Part shown: positions 1 through 5,304 of the stretch, piece after piece
How positions within the stretch are numbered: position 1 is the first letter of the stretch
Layout: each line of letters begins with the position of its first letter
NCBI GenBank assembly: GCA_031257955.1
Contig: JAIRNQ010000187.1
Span: 1 to 6,270 of the forward strand
Length of the DNA stretch: 6,270 nucleotides
From: Deltaproteobacteria bacterium
Lineage (GTDB): Bacteria > Desulfobacterota > Desulfarculia > Adiutricales > Adiutricaceae
Direction: 5' to 3'
Program-made: the position numbers and the translations under genes
Notes under the pieces: model-generated
What the model saw: only the letters and a program-made list of their open reading frames with translations
Told to the model about the DNA's origin: nothing
The model's database searches: none

Positions 1-79
1 ACCAACTGGAGAGCCGAATGCGGGAGAATCGCACGTTCGGTTCGGATGGAGGGGAGGAGCAATCCTTCCCTACCCATAT
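1..79 (+). mobile_element. Group II intron, 3' end (domains V and VI), partial
   Basis: Domain V occupies about 11-43. It opens with GAGCCG, carrying the catalytic AGC triad at 12-14. 11-18 pairs with 36-43, there is a two-base CG bulge at 34-35, and an upper stem 19-23/29-33 closes a GAGAA loop. Domain VI follows. 50-58 pairs with 63-71 around a GCAA tetraloop, 48-49 pairs with 73-74, and the unpaired A72 sits where the branch-point adenosine belongs. The 3' splice site is probably at T79 (ends in AT, A72 eight bases from the end); T77 is possible. The rest of the intron and any reverse transcriptase lie off the left edge. The intron runs in the same direction as the genes. This is a by-eye structural match to bacterial group II introns; I am confident of the class but not of the subclass. 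Confidence 0.85.
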
Positions 80-111
80 ATTTACATTAGTAGGAAGGCT
101 ATGTTAAAAAC

Positions 112-126
112 TTGACTTAATGTCAA
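112..126. promoter_or_regulatory. Candidate operator, palindrome copy 1
   Basis: A perfect inverted repeat, TTGAC-N5-GTCAA. It shares 12 of 15 bases with a second copy at 154-168, centred 42 bp (about four helical turns) downstream. The paired, same-face layout suggests a dimeric regulator binding twice. I cannot name the regulator from the half-site. The left half could also serve as a -35 box (TTGACT), with AATAAT at 133-138 as a poor -10 at a short 15-bp spacing. Confidence 0.5.
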
Positions 127-153
127 ACGAGAAATAATGCCGCCTTAAAATTC

Positions 154-168
154 TTGTCTCGATGTCAA
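154..168. promoter_or_regulatory. Candidate operator, palindrome copy 2
   Basis: TTGTC-N5-GTCAA, the same motif as 112-126 with one broken base pair. It covers the -35 position of the TATAAT promoter just downstream, so a bound protein would compete with or contact RNA polymerase. Further half-sites TGTCAAA occur at 225-231 and, before the lipoprotein gene, at 5144-5150. The last of these shares TGTCAAACGA with 121-130. Confidence 0.45.
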
Positions 169-193
169 ATATCAGTTTTTTCTCCAATATAAT
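163..193 (+). promoter_or_regulatory. Candidate sigma70-type promoter
   Basis: A perfect -10 box, TATAAT, lies at 188-193 in the right orientation for the downstream genes. The -35 region is weak: TGTCAA at 163-168 leaves a 19-bp spacer, and 165-170 at a 17-bp spacer is poor. The weak -35 and the overlapping palindrome suggest activator- or repressor-dependent use. Transcription would start near 200, making a leader of about 230 nt before the first gene. Confidence 0.4.
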
Positions 194-329
194 TATCTCG
201 AAGGACATAACAAAGTAAAGTTATTGTCAAATCGTAATACCGTCCCAAAGTCAAATCCGGCACCGCCAGCGGTACCGGGCCATGGGCTTTGGGGCCCAAA
301 ACATGATCCAGGCTGATCGAGTTCGCCCG

Positions 330-380
330 AAGGCCGGGGACGATTCTTAAGGAATCGACCCCGGCCTTTGTAGTTTTTGT
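330..380 (+). terminator. Strong intrinsic terminator or attenuator before the MmgE/PrpD gene
   Basis: AAGGCCGGGG at 330-339 pairs perfectly with CCCCGGCCTT at 359-368. After one A/A mismatch, 341-346 pairs with 352-357 around a 5-base loop. The T-rich TTTGTAGTTTTTGT follows on the + strand. This is textbook intrinsic-terminator form for rightward transcription; the leftward side has no T-tract. It ends only 47 bp before the first start codon, and I see no promoter between 381 and 427. It may therefore terminate transcription from the left, or act as a conditional attenuator in the leader. I did not find a clear competing antiterminator stem. Confidence 0.75.
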
Positions 381-412
381 CAATCCGTTTTTGGTGCCCA
401 AAGCGCCGTGCG

Positions 413-420
413 GGAAAGGA
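413..420 (+). promoter_or_regulatory. Ribosome binding site supporting the GTG start at 428
   Basis: GGAAAGGA lies 7 bases before the GTG at 428. It is the only good Shine-Dalgarno in this stretch and decides the start, since no ATG is available in frame near the family's normal N-terminus. Confidence 0.7.
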
Positions 421-427
421 ACAGTAA

Positions 428-1798
428 GTGAGCCATACCCTCGGGATCGCCAAATTCGTGGCCAACCTCCGTTATCGGGACATCCCCGAAACGGTCCTGG
501 AGCGAGCCAAAATAATAACCCTTCATACCATCGCCGCTTCGGTGGCCAGCTCTAACGTCAAGACCTCCCGTTCAGCGGCCAATTTGGCCACTTCCGAGGG
601 CGGGAAAGCCGAGGCTCTTTTGTGGTGCGGCGATCTTCGGGTCCCGGTATCGGACGCGGTTTTTGCCAACGGGGCGGCCAGCGACGTTTTGGATTGGGAA
701 GACTGCACCTGGACCGGCCATGCCTCGGCCGGGGCCATCCCGGCCGCCCTGGCCTTCGCCGAGCGTCTGGGCTTAAGCGGTCAGCGATATTTAGCCGCCG
801 TGGTGGCCGCCTACGAGGGGTACCAGCGGATAGCCATGGCCCTGCAGCCGGACGTGGACGCCTTACTTAAGGATAACCGCCCTTGGGGCTTGGTCAGTTG
901 GCAGATTTTCGCCTCGGCCATAGCCGCTGGGCACGTTTTGGGTTTTGGCCCCGAGAAAATGGCCGCCTGCCTTTCCGCCGCCGCTTACGCCACGCCCAAT
1001 TTCCGGACCGAGGAAGGCGACGGCGATTTATACCATTTGGCCCACGGCCTTTGCGCCCGCCTGGGAACCGACAGCGCTTCCCTTACCGACAGCGGCTTTG
1101 AGTATTTCTATAACGGCCTTGACGATCCCAGGTACTGGAGGCAGGTCTCCAACAAAGTCGACTGGGACTGGTTTACCAAGGATCTGGGCCAGAGGTGGCT
1201 AATCGAGGAAACCCTCCTAAAGCGCTGGCCGGCCAACGTCTGGGCTCAAGCCCCCCTGGACGCCCTCGATTTTCTGGTCAGGGACAACGATCTAAGCGGC
1301 CGGGACGTGACCGCGATTACGGTTACGCCACAAGTTGAGATTATTTCCGCCGATCCCAAGGCCCCGCTCACCTTAATGGAGGCCGAGTACAGCTTCCGCT
1401 ACCTCGCCGCCGTTTACCTTGCCGGCCATGAACCTTCCGATGCCTGGTTTACCGAGGACAAGATCGCCGACGATACTATCCGACGGCGCTCCGAAATCGT
1501 TACCTTCCTTGGCCCCAAGGTTAGCGCCCTTAAGATGTTCGAGATCTTTTGGCAAGAAACCTTTCCCGAGGTGACCCTCACCCTCCAAACCAGCCAAGGG
1601 GCCTCCTTTACCCACAGCCTAAGGCATCCCAAGGGCCACCCCCGGAACCCCTACAGTCTGGCCGAGGAGAAAGACCACGCCTTTAGGCTTATCGCCCCCT
1701 TCAAGGGTCCTGACAGAACCCAGTCCTTCATCGAAGCCGTGGCCCACCTCGAGGACTTCGACGACTTGAGGACCATTACCCAAAAGCTGTTGCCATGA
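428..1798 (+). CDS. MmgE/PrpD-family protein (possible dehydratase, decarboxylase or epimerase), GTG start
   Basis: The 456-residue length is normal for the MmgE/PrpD family, which includes 2-methylcitrate dehydratase, cis-aconitate decarboxylase and iminodisuccinate epimerase. The family hallmark is clear at about 81-109. The NGAASDVLDWED stretch corresponds to the N-G...D-[FY]-D-D motif, and GHASAGAIPAALA (97-109) corresponds to HPS..v.PAALA. Lys265 in LLKRWPAN matches the conserved active-site K....P segment. Two usual features differ: the Lys before the G..A..G segment (around 202-213) appears to be Tyr or His, and the usual Cys/His after K...P is missing. The substrate may therefore not be methylcitrate. 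The protein is probably cytosolic; no signal peptide or membrane segment is seen. Its stop overlaps the ATG of a tiny ORF in ATGA, and a nitrogenase-like gene follows. It may process an organic acid linked to that reductase. Family assignment is firm; the reaction is unknown. Confidence 0.88.
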   Translation: MSHTLGIAKFVANLRYRDIPETVLERAKIITLHTIAASVASSNVKTSRSAANLATSEGGKAEALLWCGDLRVPVSDAVFANGAASDVLDWEDCTWTGHASAGAIPAALAFAERLGLSGQRYLAAVVAAYEGYQRIAMALQPDVDALLKDNRPWGLVSWQIFASAIAAGHVLGFGPEKMAACLSAAAYATPNFRTEEGDGDLYHLAHGLCARLGTDSASLTDSGFEYFYNGLDDPRYWRQVSNKVDWDWFTKDLGQRWLIEETLLKRWPANVWAQAPLDALDFLVRDNDLSGRDVTAITVTPQVEIISADPKAPLTLMEAEYSFRYLAAVYLAGHEPSDAWFTEDKIADDTIRRRSEIVTFLGPKVSALKMFEIFWQETFPEVTLTLQTSQGASFTHSLRHPKGHPRNPYSLAEEKDHAFRLIAPFKGPDRTQSFIEAVAHLEDFDDLRTITQKLLP

Positions 1799-1878
1799 GA
1801 GCCCAAATCCAACAATTATTCGCCAACCCCATTATCTTTGCCGCCGCGAGCGAGCTCGCCCAAATACCGTTGCCATGA
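1795..1878 (+). CDS. Possible 27-residue relay ORF between the MmgE/PrpD and NifK-like genes
   Basis: The ATG at 1795 overlaps the MmgE/PrpD stop (ATGA). The ORF runs 27 codons and ends at TGA 1876-1878, which itself overlaps the ATG of the next gene at 1875 (again ATGA). Both junctions carry the same 15-bp sequence GTTGCCATGAGAGCC, at 1789-1803 and 1869-1883, exactly 80 bp apart. The peptide begins MRAQIQQLF, has an Ala/Ile-rich middle and ends IPLP. No homology is recognised and there is no Shine-Dalgarno. It could carry terminating ribosomes from the first gene to the next (translational coupling). It could instead be the scar of a deleted or duplicated segment. The overlaps are plain in the sequence; translation is inferred. 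Confidence 0.4.
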   Translation: MRAQIQQLFANPIIFAAASELAQIPLP

Positions 1879-3353
1879 GAGCCATAATCGACGCCCAACT
1901 CGAAGCCCCTTACGACAACGGGCCGGACCAAGGGTTGGCCAAAACCCTGGACGTTGACGCTCCGGCCAAGGAATGCGTTGAGAGCCCCAGGTTTTCCTGC
2001 GCCCTGGGCGGGGCCATCGTTACCCTGACCACTCTCCCAGAGGTCATTCCCATAGTCCACGCCGCCATGGGCTGCGCCGGGAACCTAATTGGCTCCATAT
2101 CCTTCGGCGGGGGTTATCTGGGCGACGGCTACTGCGGGGGAGGGCACATACCTACCAGCGCCATCACCGAGACCGAAATAGTCTTCGGGGGCCAAAAGCG
2201 CTTAGAGGACGAGATCAAAAACGCCCTAACCCTGATTGACGGCAAACTATACGTGGTTTTGACGGCCTGCATGACCGAGATCATCGGGGATGACGCCCTG
2301 GCTTGCGTCAAGGAATTTCGGGAGGCGGGAAGTCCAGTCATATCGGTCAGCACGCCCAGTTTCGCCGGCCATTCCTACGCCGGTCACTGGTTGGCGTTGG
2401 ACGGGATCTTTAACGGCCACATCTCGCAGATCCCACAAAAAAACCCCAAGCTGGTTAACCTCTTCGGCTTAGTCCCCGGTTATGATCCTTTCTTTAGGGG
2501 CGATCTGGACGAGATTGCCCGCTTGGCCCGTGGTTTGGGCCTTTCGGTTAACACCTTCTTCACCCCGGACCAAAGTTTTTCCAATCTGGAGTCGGCCCCG
2601 GGGGCGGCCTTGAACGTTCTTTTCTCCCCGGCCTGGGGCCTCGACTTTGCCGGGCGCTTCGAGAAAACCCACGGAACGCCTTACTGGGTAACGGATCTGC
2701 CCATTGGGGCCGCCGCCACGGATAGGTTTTTGCGGGAGCTGGGAAAACGCCTAAATATACGCCCGCCCAAAGTCGAAAAACTCATCGCCTCCGAAAACGC
2801 CGTCTATTACGGCTACTTCCTCCGGACGGTCGATGTCTTCTCCGAGTCCGACTACAAATTTTACGCCGCGACCGTCACCGACAGCGCCTACGCCGTACCC
2901 TTGGCCTATTTTCTCGCCGAGGAGTTGGGCTGGATCGTGACCGACTCCCTCATTACCGAGGCCCTGCCAGACGATCGAAAGCTCTCCGTCCATAAGGCCC
3001 ACGCCCTCACCGGTCTCGGCGGGCGCCTAGTTTTTGAGACCGATTCGACGGCCATCGCCAAGTTAATCGCCGGATACCAATCAAACCGAGGCCATGGCCC
3101 GCAACCCACCGGGGACCCTCGTTCCAGCCAGGGCCGTCCAGCCCCAGATCCCCTCTTCGAGGATCGAGTTCCGTTTTTTGTCCTCGGCAGCACCCTTGAA
3201 AAAACTCCGGCCCTGGCTGCCAAGGCCAAACACCTCAGCCTCAGCTACCCCCTCTACGACCGCCTGGTGGTAAACGCCGGCTACGCCGGTTACCGGGGCG
3301 GCCTCAGGCTCCTTGAGGATCTGGTGACTTCCCTGGTCTCCCCCAAGGCTTAA
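1875..3353 (+). CDS. Nitrogenase component 1-like protein, NifK-like (beta-type) subunit
   Basis: 492 residues of the nitrogenase component 1 (NifD/K/E/N, Bch/Chl, Nfl) superfamily. Cys42 (SCALGG), Cys67 (HAAMGCAGN) and Cys132 (LTACMTEIIGDD) match the three P-cluster ligands of NifK (Cys70, 95, 153 in A. vinelandii), with similar spacing (25 and 65 residues against 25 and 58). ETEIVFGGQKRL (99-110) matches the NifK VFGG..L segment and STPSFAG (159-165) its T-P-S-[YF]-x-G motif. SYPLYDRLVVNAGYAGYRGG (457-476) matches the NifK/NifE C-terminal FP..DR...GY.G region. About 401-428 is a Pro/Gly-rich variable loop. I infer it is the electron-relay partner of the D-like protein downstream. No Shine-Dalgarno precedes ATG 1875; the ATGA overlap with the relay ORF suggests coupled translation. 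No other start exists in frame upstream. Family certain; true NifK unlikely, as gene order and surroundings differ from nifHDK. Confidence 0.9.
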   Translation: MRAIIDAQLEAPYDNGPDQGLAKTLDVDAPAKECVESPRFSCALGGAIVTLTTLPEVIPIVHAAMGCAGNLIGSISFGGGYLGDGYCGGGHIPTSAITETEIVFGGQKRLEDEIKNALTLIDGKLYVVLTACMTEIIGDDALACVKEFREAGSPVISVSTPSFAGHSYAGHWLALDGIFNGHISQIPQKNPKLVNLFGLVPGYDPFFRGDLDEIARLARGLGLSVNTFFTPDQSFSNLESAPGAALNVLFSPAWGLDFAGRFEKTHGTPYWVTDLPIGAAATDRFLRELGKRLNIRPPKVEKLIASENAVYYGYFLRTVDVFSESDYKFYAATVTDSAYAVPLAYFLAEELGWIVTDSLITEALPDDRKLSVHKAHALTGLGGRLVFETDSTAIAKLIAGYQSNRGHGPQPTGDPRSSQGRPAPDPLFEDRVPFFVLGSTLEKTPALAAKAKHLSLSYPLYDRLVVNAGYAGYRGGLRLLEDLVTSLVSPKA

Positions 3354-3434
3354 GGCCTTATGGGAAACCACATAATTCGCCGACTCCGCCGGCCACAAGG
3401 ATAACCCATAACCCAGAAGCCATAAGCCCTATGG
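3354..3434 (+). promoter_or_regulatory. Short spacer with competing inverted repeats around the NifD-like start
   Basis: The 77-bp gap begins at the stop codon inside the palindrome TAAGGCCTTA (3351-3360). TTATGGG (3358-3364) can pair with CCCATAA (3405-3411). Alternatively CTTATGG (3357-3363) can pair with CCATAAG (3420-3426), or CCATA (3420-3424) with TATGG (3430-3434), which buries the ATG at 3431. There is no good Shine-Dalgarno, so mRNA folding may influence initiation. CCGGCCACAAGG at 3389-3400 recurs at 3468-3479 inside the gene. The pairings are real but short, and the regulatory role is inference. Confidence 0.3.
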
Positions 3435-5137
3435 ATTTTGACAAACGCGTAAATCTGGCCGGACGTTCCGGCCACAAGGTGAAGGCAGTGGATAACACCG
3501 ATTACTACGAACAAACGGCTCCTCCCGTAAGGGACCATAGGCTTAACGCCGGCGACAGCTTCGCCGCCAGTCGCTGCGGCGCCCTATTGGCCGGTGCCCG
3601 GGAAGGACTTTTGCCCAGAACCTGCCGAGATTTTTGGCAGGGAAACGCTTGCCAGATGTCGCTGTCGCTTTTGATGGCCGCGACCGTAGAAAACGCCGCC
3701 ATAGTCCTCCACGGCCCAGTGGGTTGCGGCTCGACGCTTCACAACTTGGGCCCGGCGGTCCGCAAGGGCAAAGCCGCTCGGGGATTGGCCCCGACCCCGG
3801 CCAATTGGCTCTCCACCAATCTTTTGGAAAGCGACATTATCGGCGGCGGGGAAAGAAAACTGACCGAGGCCATCCTCCATGCCGATCGAACCTTTAACCC
3901 CGAGATCATCTTCGTCGTCTCCACCTGCGCTCCTAGCGTCATCGGCGACGACACCGACGAAATCGTCCAGCGGGTCAACGCCCAAACCAAAGCCAGCGTG
4001 GTTCTCCTCGATTGCCCGGGTTTCAAAAGCCGGGTGGTGGCCAGCGCCTACGACGCCTTTTACCACGGCCTGATCCGCTTCCTCCCCCTGGATCCGCCCC
4101 CCGCCGACGATCGGCGGGCCGAGGGCCCCCAGGCCAATAAAATCATCCAAGCCGCCAAAGGGCCCAAAGTAAGCAAAGTAACCAAAGGTTCTCGTAAGTC
4201 GGTTAGACCTTCTGCCCTAAATAACGCCAACAATGACGTCCCCAATAATGACGCCACCAATAACGAAGCCCCCAATAATGAATCCGATGATAAGGCCCGA
4301 ACCATCAACGTTTTTAACGCCACCAGCATCGGCCCAGCCGATGAGGTTGAAACGGAGCGGCTTTTGGCGGCCATGGGTTTTAAAACCAGGGTCTACGCCG
4401 AGTATTCCAACGCGGAAAAGTTTCGCTACCTGACCCAAGCCGTCCTAAACGTTAGCCTTTGCGACGTTCACGACGATTACATGTTCTGTTACCTAAAAGC
4501 CAAGCGGGGTATGCCATATGTCATGGGCGGTATGCCCATGGGCTTGGGTGGAACCAGGAGGTGGCTGGGCCTTATCGGTGAAGCCCTGGGCCTGGCCAAG
4601 GAAGCCGCCAATCTGGCCGACGCCGAGGAAGAACGTTTGCGCCCGTTCCTTTCGCCCATCCTGCCCGCCCTTAAAGGCAAACGCGTCCTGGCCATCGGCG
4701 GGGTGTCCCGGGTCATGGCCGTTTCCGTGACCCTGAAAGAGTTGGGCCTTACCCCGGTTGGCTTTCACGCCTACCATTACGACGATTCGGCCACCCCGTT
4801 TCTGGAGGTGACCGAGCGGGAACTGCCGGATCTGCCCGCGGTCGTTAGCTCGCAGGACTATGAGCTCTTCGGGGCGGTAAAAAAATACGGGCCCGATTTG
4901 GTCATTTCCCACGCCGGCACCCAAGGATTGATGGCCAAGATGGGAGTCCCGGCCATGCAACTCTTTGACGTCGACCGGCCCCACTTTGGTTACCGGGGCC
5001 TATACGCCTTTGCCAAGCGGATGGCCTTCGCCTTCGAGAACACTTCCTACCAAAAACGCTTGGCTTCCAAGGTCAGGTTTCCCTACAAAGGTGACTGGTT
5101 TAAAGGCGATCCTTACGGTCACATAAAAACAACGTAA
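3431..5137 (+). CDS. Nitrogenase component 1-like protein, NifD-like (alpha-type) subunit with a low-complexity insert
   Basis: 568 residues, same superfamily as the preceding gene but alpha-type. Cys74 (GNACQMS), Cys99 (HGPVGCG) and Cys166 (STCAPSVIGDD) match the P-cluster ligands of NifD (Cys62, 88, 154); spacings are 25 and 67 against 26 and 66. Cys195 sits in DCPGF like NifD's C-E-G-F. Cys344 (LNVSLCDVHDDYMF, before KRGMPYV) aligns with the FeMo-cofactor ligand Cys275. The His442 region aligns with MQLFDVDRPHFGYRGL (509-524) and shows Phe or Asp there, with His518 nearby. Residues about 221-290 are an extra linker: Lys/Arg-rich at 237-260, then Asn/Asp/Glu-rich repeats. I infer an alpha2beta2 reductase with the K-like protein, needing a NifH-type ATPase not encoded here. 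ATG 3431 is the first start after an in-frame stop at 3314-3316. Family certain, substrate unknown. Confidence 0.9.
   Translation: MDFDKRVNLAGRSGHKVKAVDNTDYYEQTAPPVRDHRLNAGDSFAASRCGALLAGAREGLLPRTCRDFWQGNACQMSLSLLMAATVENAAIVLHGPVGCGSTLHNLGPAVRKGKAARGLAPTPANWLSTNLLESDIIGGGERKLTEAILHADRTFNPEIIFVVSTCAPSVIGDDTDEIVQRVNAQTKASVVLLDCPGFKSRVVASAYDAFYHGLIRFLPLDPPPADDRRAEGPQANKIIQAAKGPKVSKVTKGSRKSVRPSALNNANNDVPNNDATNNEAPNNESDDKARTINVFNATSIGPADEVETERLLAAMGFKTRVYAEYSNAEKFRYLTQAVLNVSLCDVHDDYMFCYLKAKRGMPYVMGGMPMGLGGTRRWLGLIGEALGLAKEAANLADAEEERLRPFLSPILPALKGKRVLAIGGVSRVMAVSVTLKELGLTPVGFHAYHYDDSATPFLEVTERELPDLPAVVSSQDYELFGAVKKYGPDLVISHAGTQGLMAKMGVPAMQLFDVDRPHFGYRGLYAFAKRMAFAFENTSYQKRLASKVRFPYKGDWFKGDPYGHIKTT
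4229..4288 (+). repeat. 15-bp tandem repeat (4 copies) inside the NifD-like gene
   Basis: Four in-frame 15-bp units encode the pentapeptides NNDVP, NNDAT, NNEAP and NNESD. A lower-order 9-bp pattern CAAAGTAAG/CAAAGTAAC lies just before it, near 4174-4195. Codon choice here (AAT, GTA, AAA) departs from the C-ending preference elsewhere, suggesting recent slippage growth of a surface loop. Confidence 0.75.
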
Positions 5138-5151
5138 TAGTTTTGTCAAAC

Positions 5152-5188
5152 GACTAACCGCGGCCCCACTGCGCCGCGGCCAATAGTC
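5152..5188 (+). terminator. GC-rich hairpin after the NifD-like gene, possible terminator
   Basis: CCGCGGC (5158-5164) pairs with GCCGCGG (5173-5179) over an 8-base loop. An outer stem, GACT 5152-5155 with AGTC 5185-5188, extends it across an internal loop. No T-tract follows on either strand, so intrinsic termination is doubtful. It could be an mRNA 3'-end stabiliser or a partial terminator. Confidence 0.4.
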
Positions 5189-5200
5189 TACAGACGTATC

Positions 5201-5270
5201 AAGCTATCGCAAGTTTTCGCAATCTATCGCGAACCATCGCGAGCGATCACGATCTATCCCAAGTATTCCC
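5201..5270 (+). repeat. Degenerate 10-bp tandem array upstream of the lipoprotein gene
   Basis: Seven consecutive decamers follow a consensus close to RAGCTATCGC. Positions 2 (A), 7 (T), 8 (C) and 10 (C) are identical in all seven, and ATCGC recurs most often. Weaker copies flank the array at 5191-5200 and 5271-5290. The period is close to one helical turn. It lies between the 5152-5188 hairpin and the ribosome binding site, so it occupies the place of promoter or leader. No clear -10 or -35 box is seen in it. Confidence 0.65.
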
Positions 5271-5290
5271 GACTTTCCAATCCTTTCCCA

Positions 5291-5297
5291 AAAGAGG
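5291..5297 (+). promoter_or_regulatory. Ribosome binding site of the lipoprotein gene
   Basis: AAAGAGG stands 7 bases before ATG 5305, a good match in a normal position. It shows that this gene, unlike the two nitrogenase-like genes, is set up for independent translation. Confidence 0.65.
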
Positions 5298-5304
5298 CTG
5301 AACC

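Larger units (their letters stand above)
80..427 (+). promoter_or_regulatory. AT-rich upstream region and structured leader of the MmgE/PrpD gene
   Basis: This 348-bp stretch contains no convincing gene. Its first half (80-240) is far more AT-rich than the coding regions and holds two palindromic sites and a candidate promoter. The second half is GC-rich and folds into successive hairpins. One is 257-278: CCGG pairs with CCGG around one C/A mismatch and a 4-bp inner stem. Another is 283-298: TGGGC pairs with GCCCA. The last is the terminator-like stem at 330-368. Transcription from the promoter near 190 would place about 130 nt of RNA before that stem, which is room for a riboswitch or other sensor. 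I could not match it to a known aptamer. Two minus-strand ORFs cross this region but run straight through the hairpins and look non-coding. Confidence 0.5.

Noticed and set aside
240..330. A known riboswitch class (cobalamin, moco, TPP, SAM or similar) in the leader
   Set aside because: Hairpins are present, but I could not find the conserved core motifs of any class by eye.
377..405. A promoter after the terminator, with TTGTCA at 377-382 as -35
   Set aside because: No -10-like hexamer lies at 16-18 bp spacing; the sequence there is GC-rich.
165..465. Two overlapping minus-strand ORFs (78 and 90 residues) across the leader
   Set aside because: They run through the terminator hairpin and palindromes, show no family motifs, and overlap the + strand gene start.
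3584..4150. A 188-residue minus-strand ORF inside the NifD-like gene
   Set aside because: It is a shadow of strongly biased codons in a gene whose motifs are plain on the + strand.
1875..5137. Reading the pair as true nifK and nifD, or as nifE and nifN
   Set aside because: The order is reversed, nifH and the other nif genes are absent in the window, the His442 equivalent is not evident, and overall similarity seems limited to the metal-ligand motifs.
5201..5270. A CRISPR array
   Set aside because: The units are only 10 bp, adjacent and degenerate, with no spacers.
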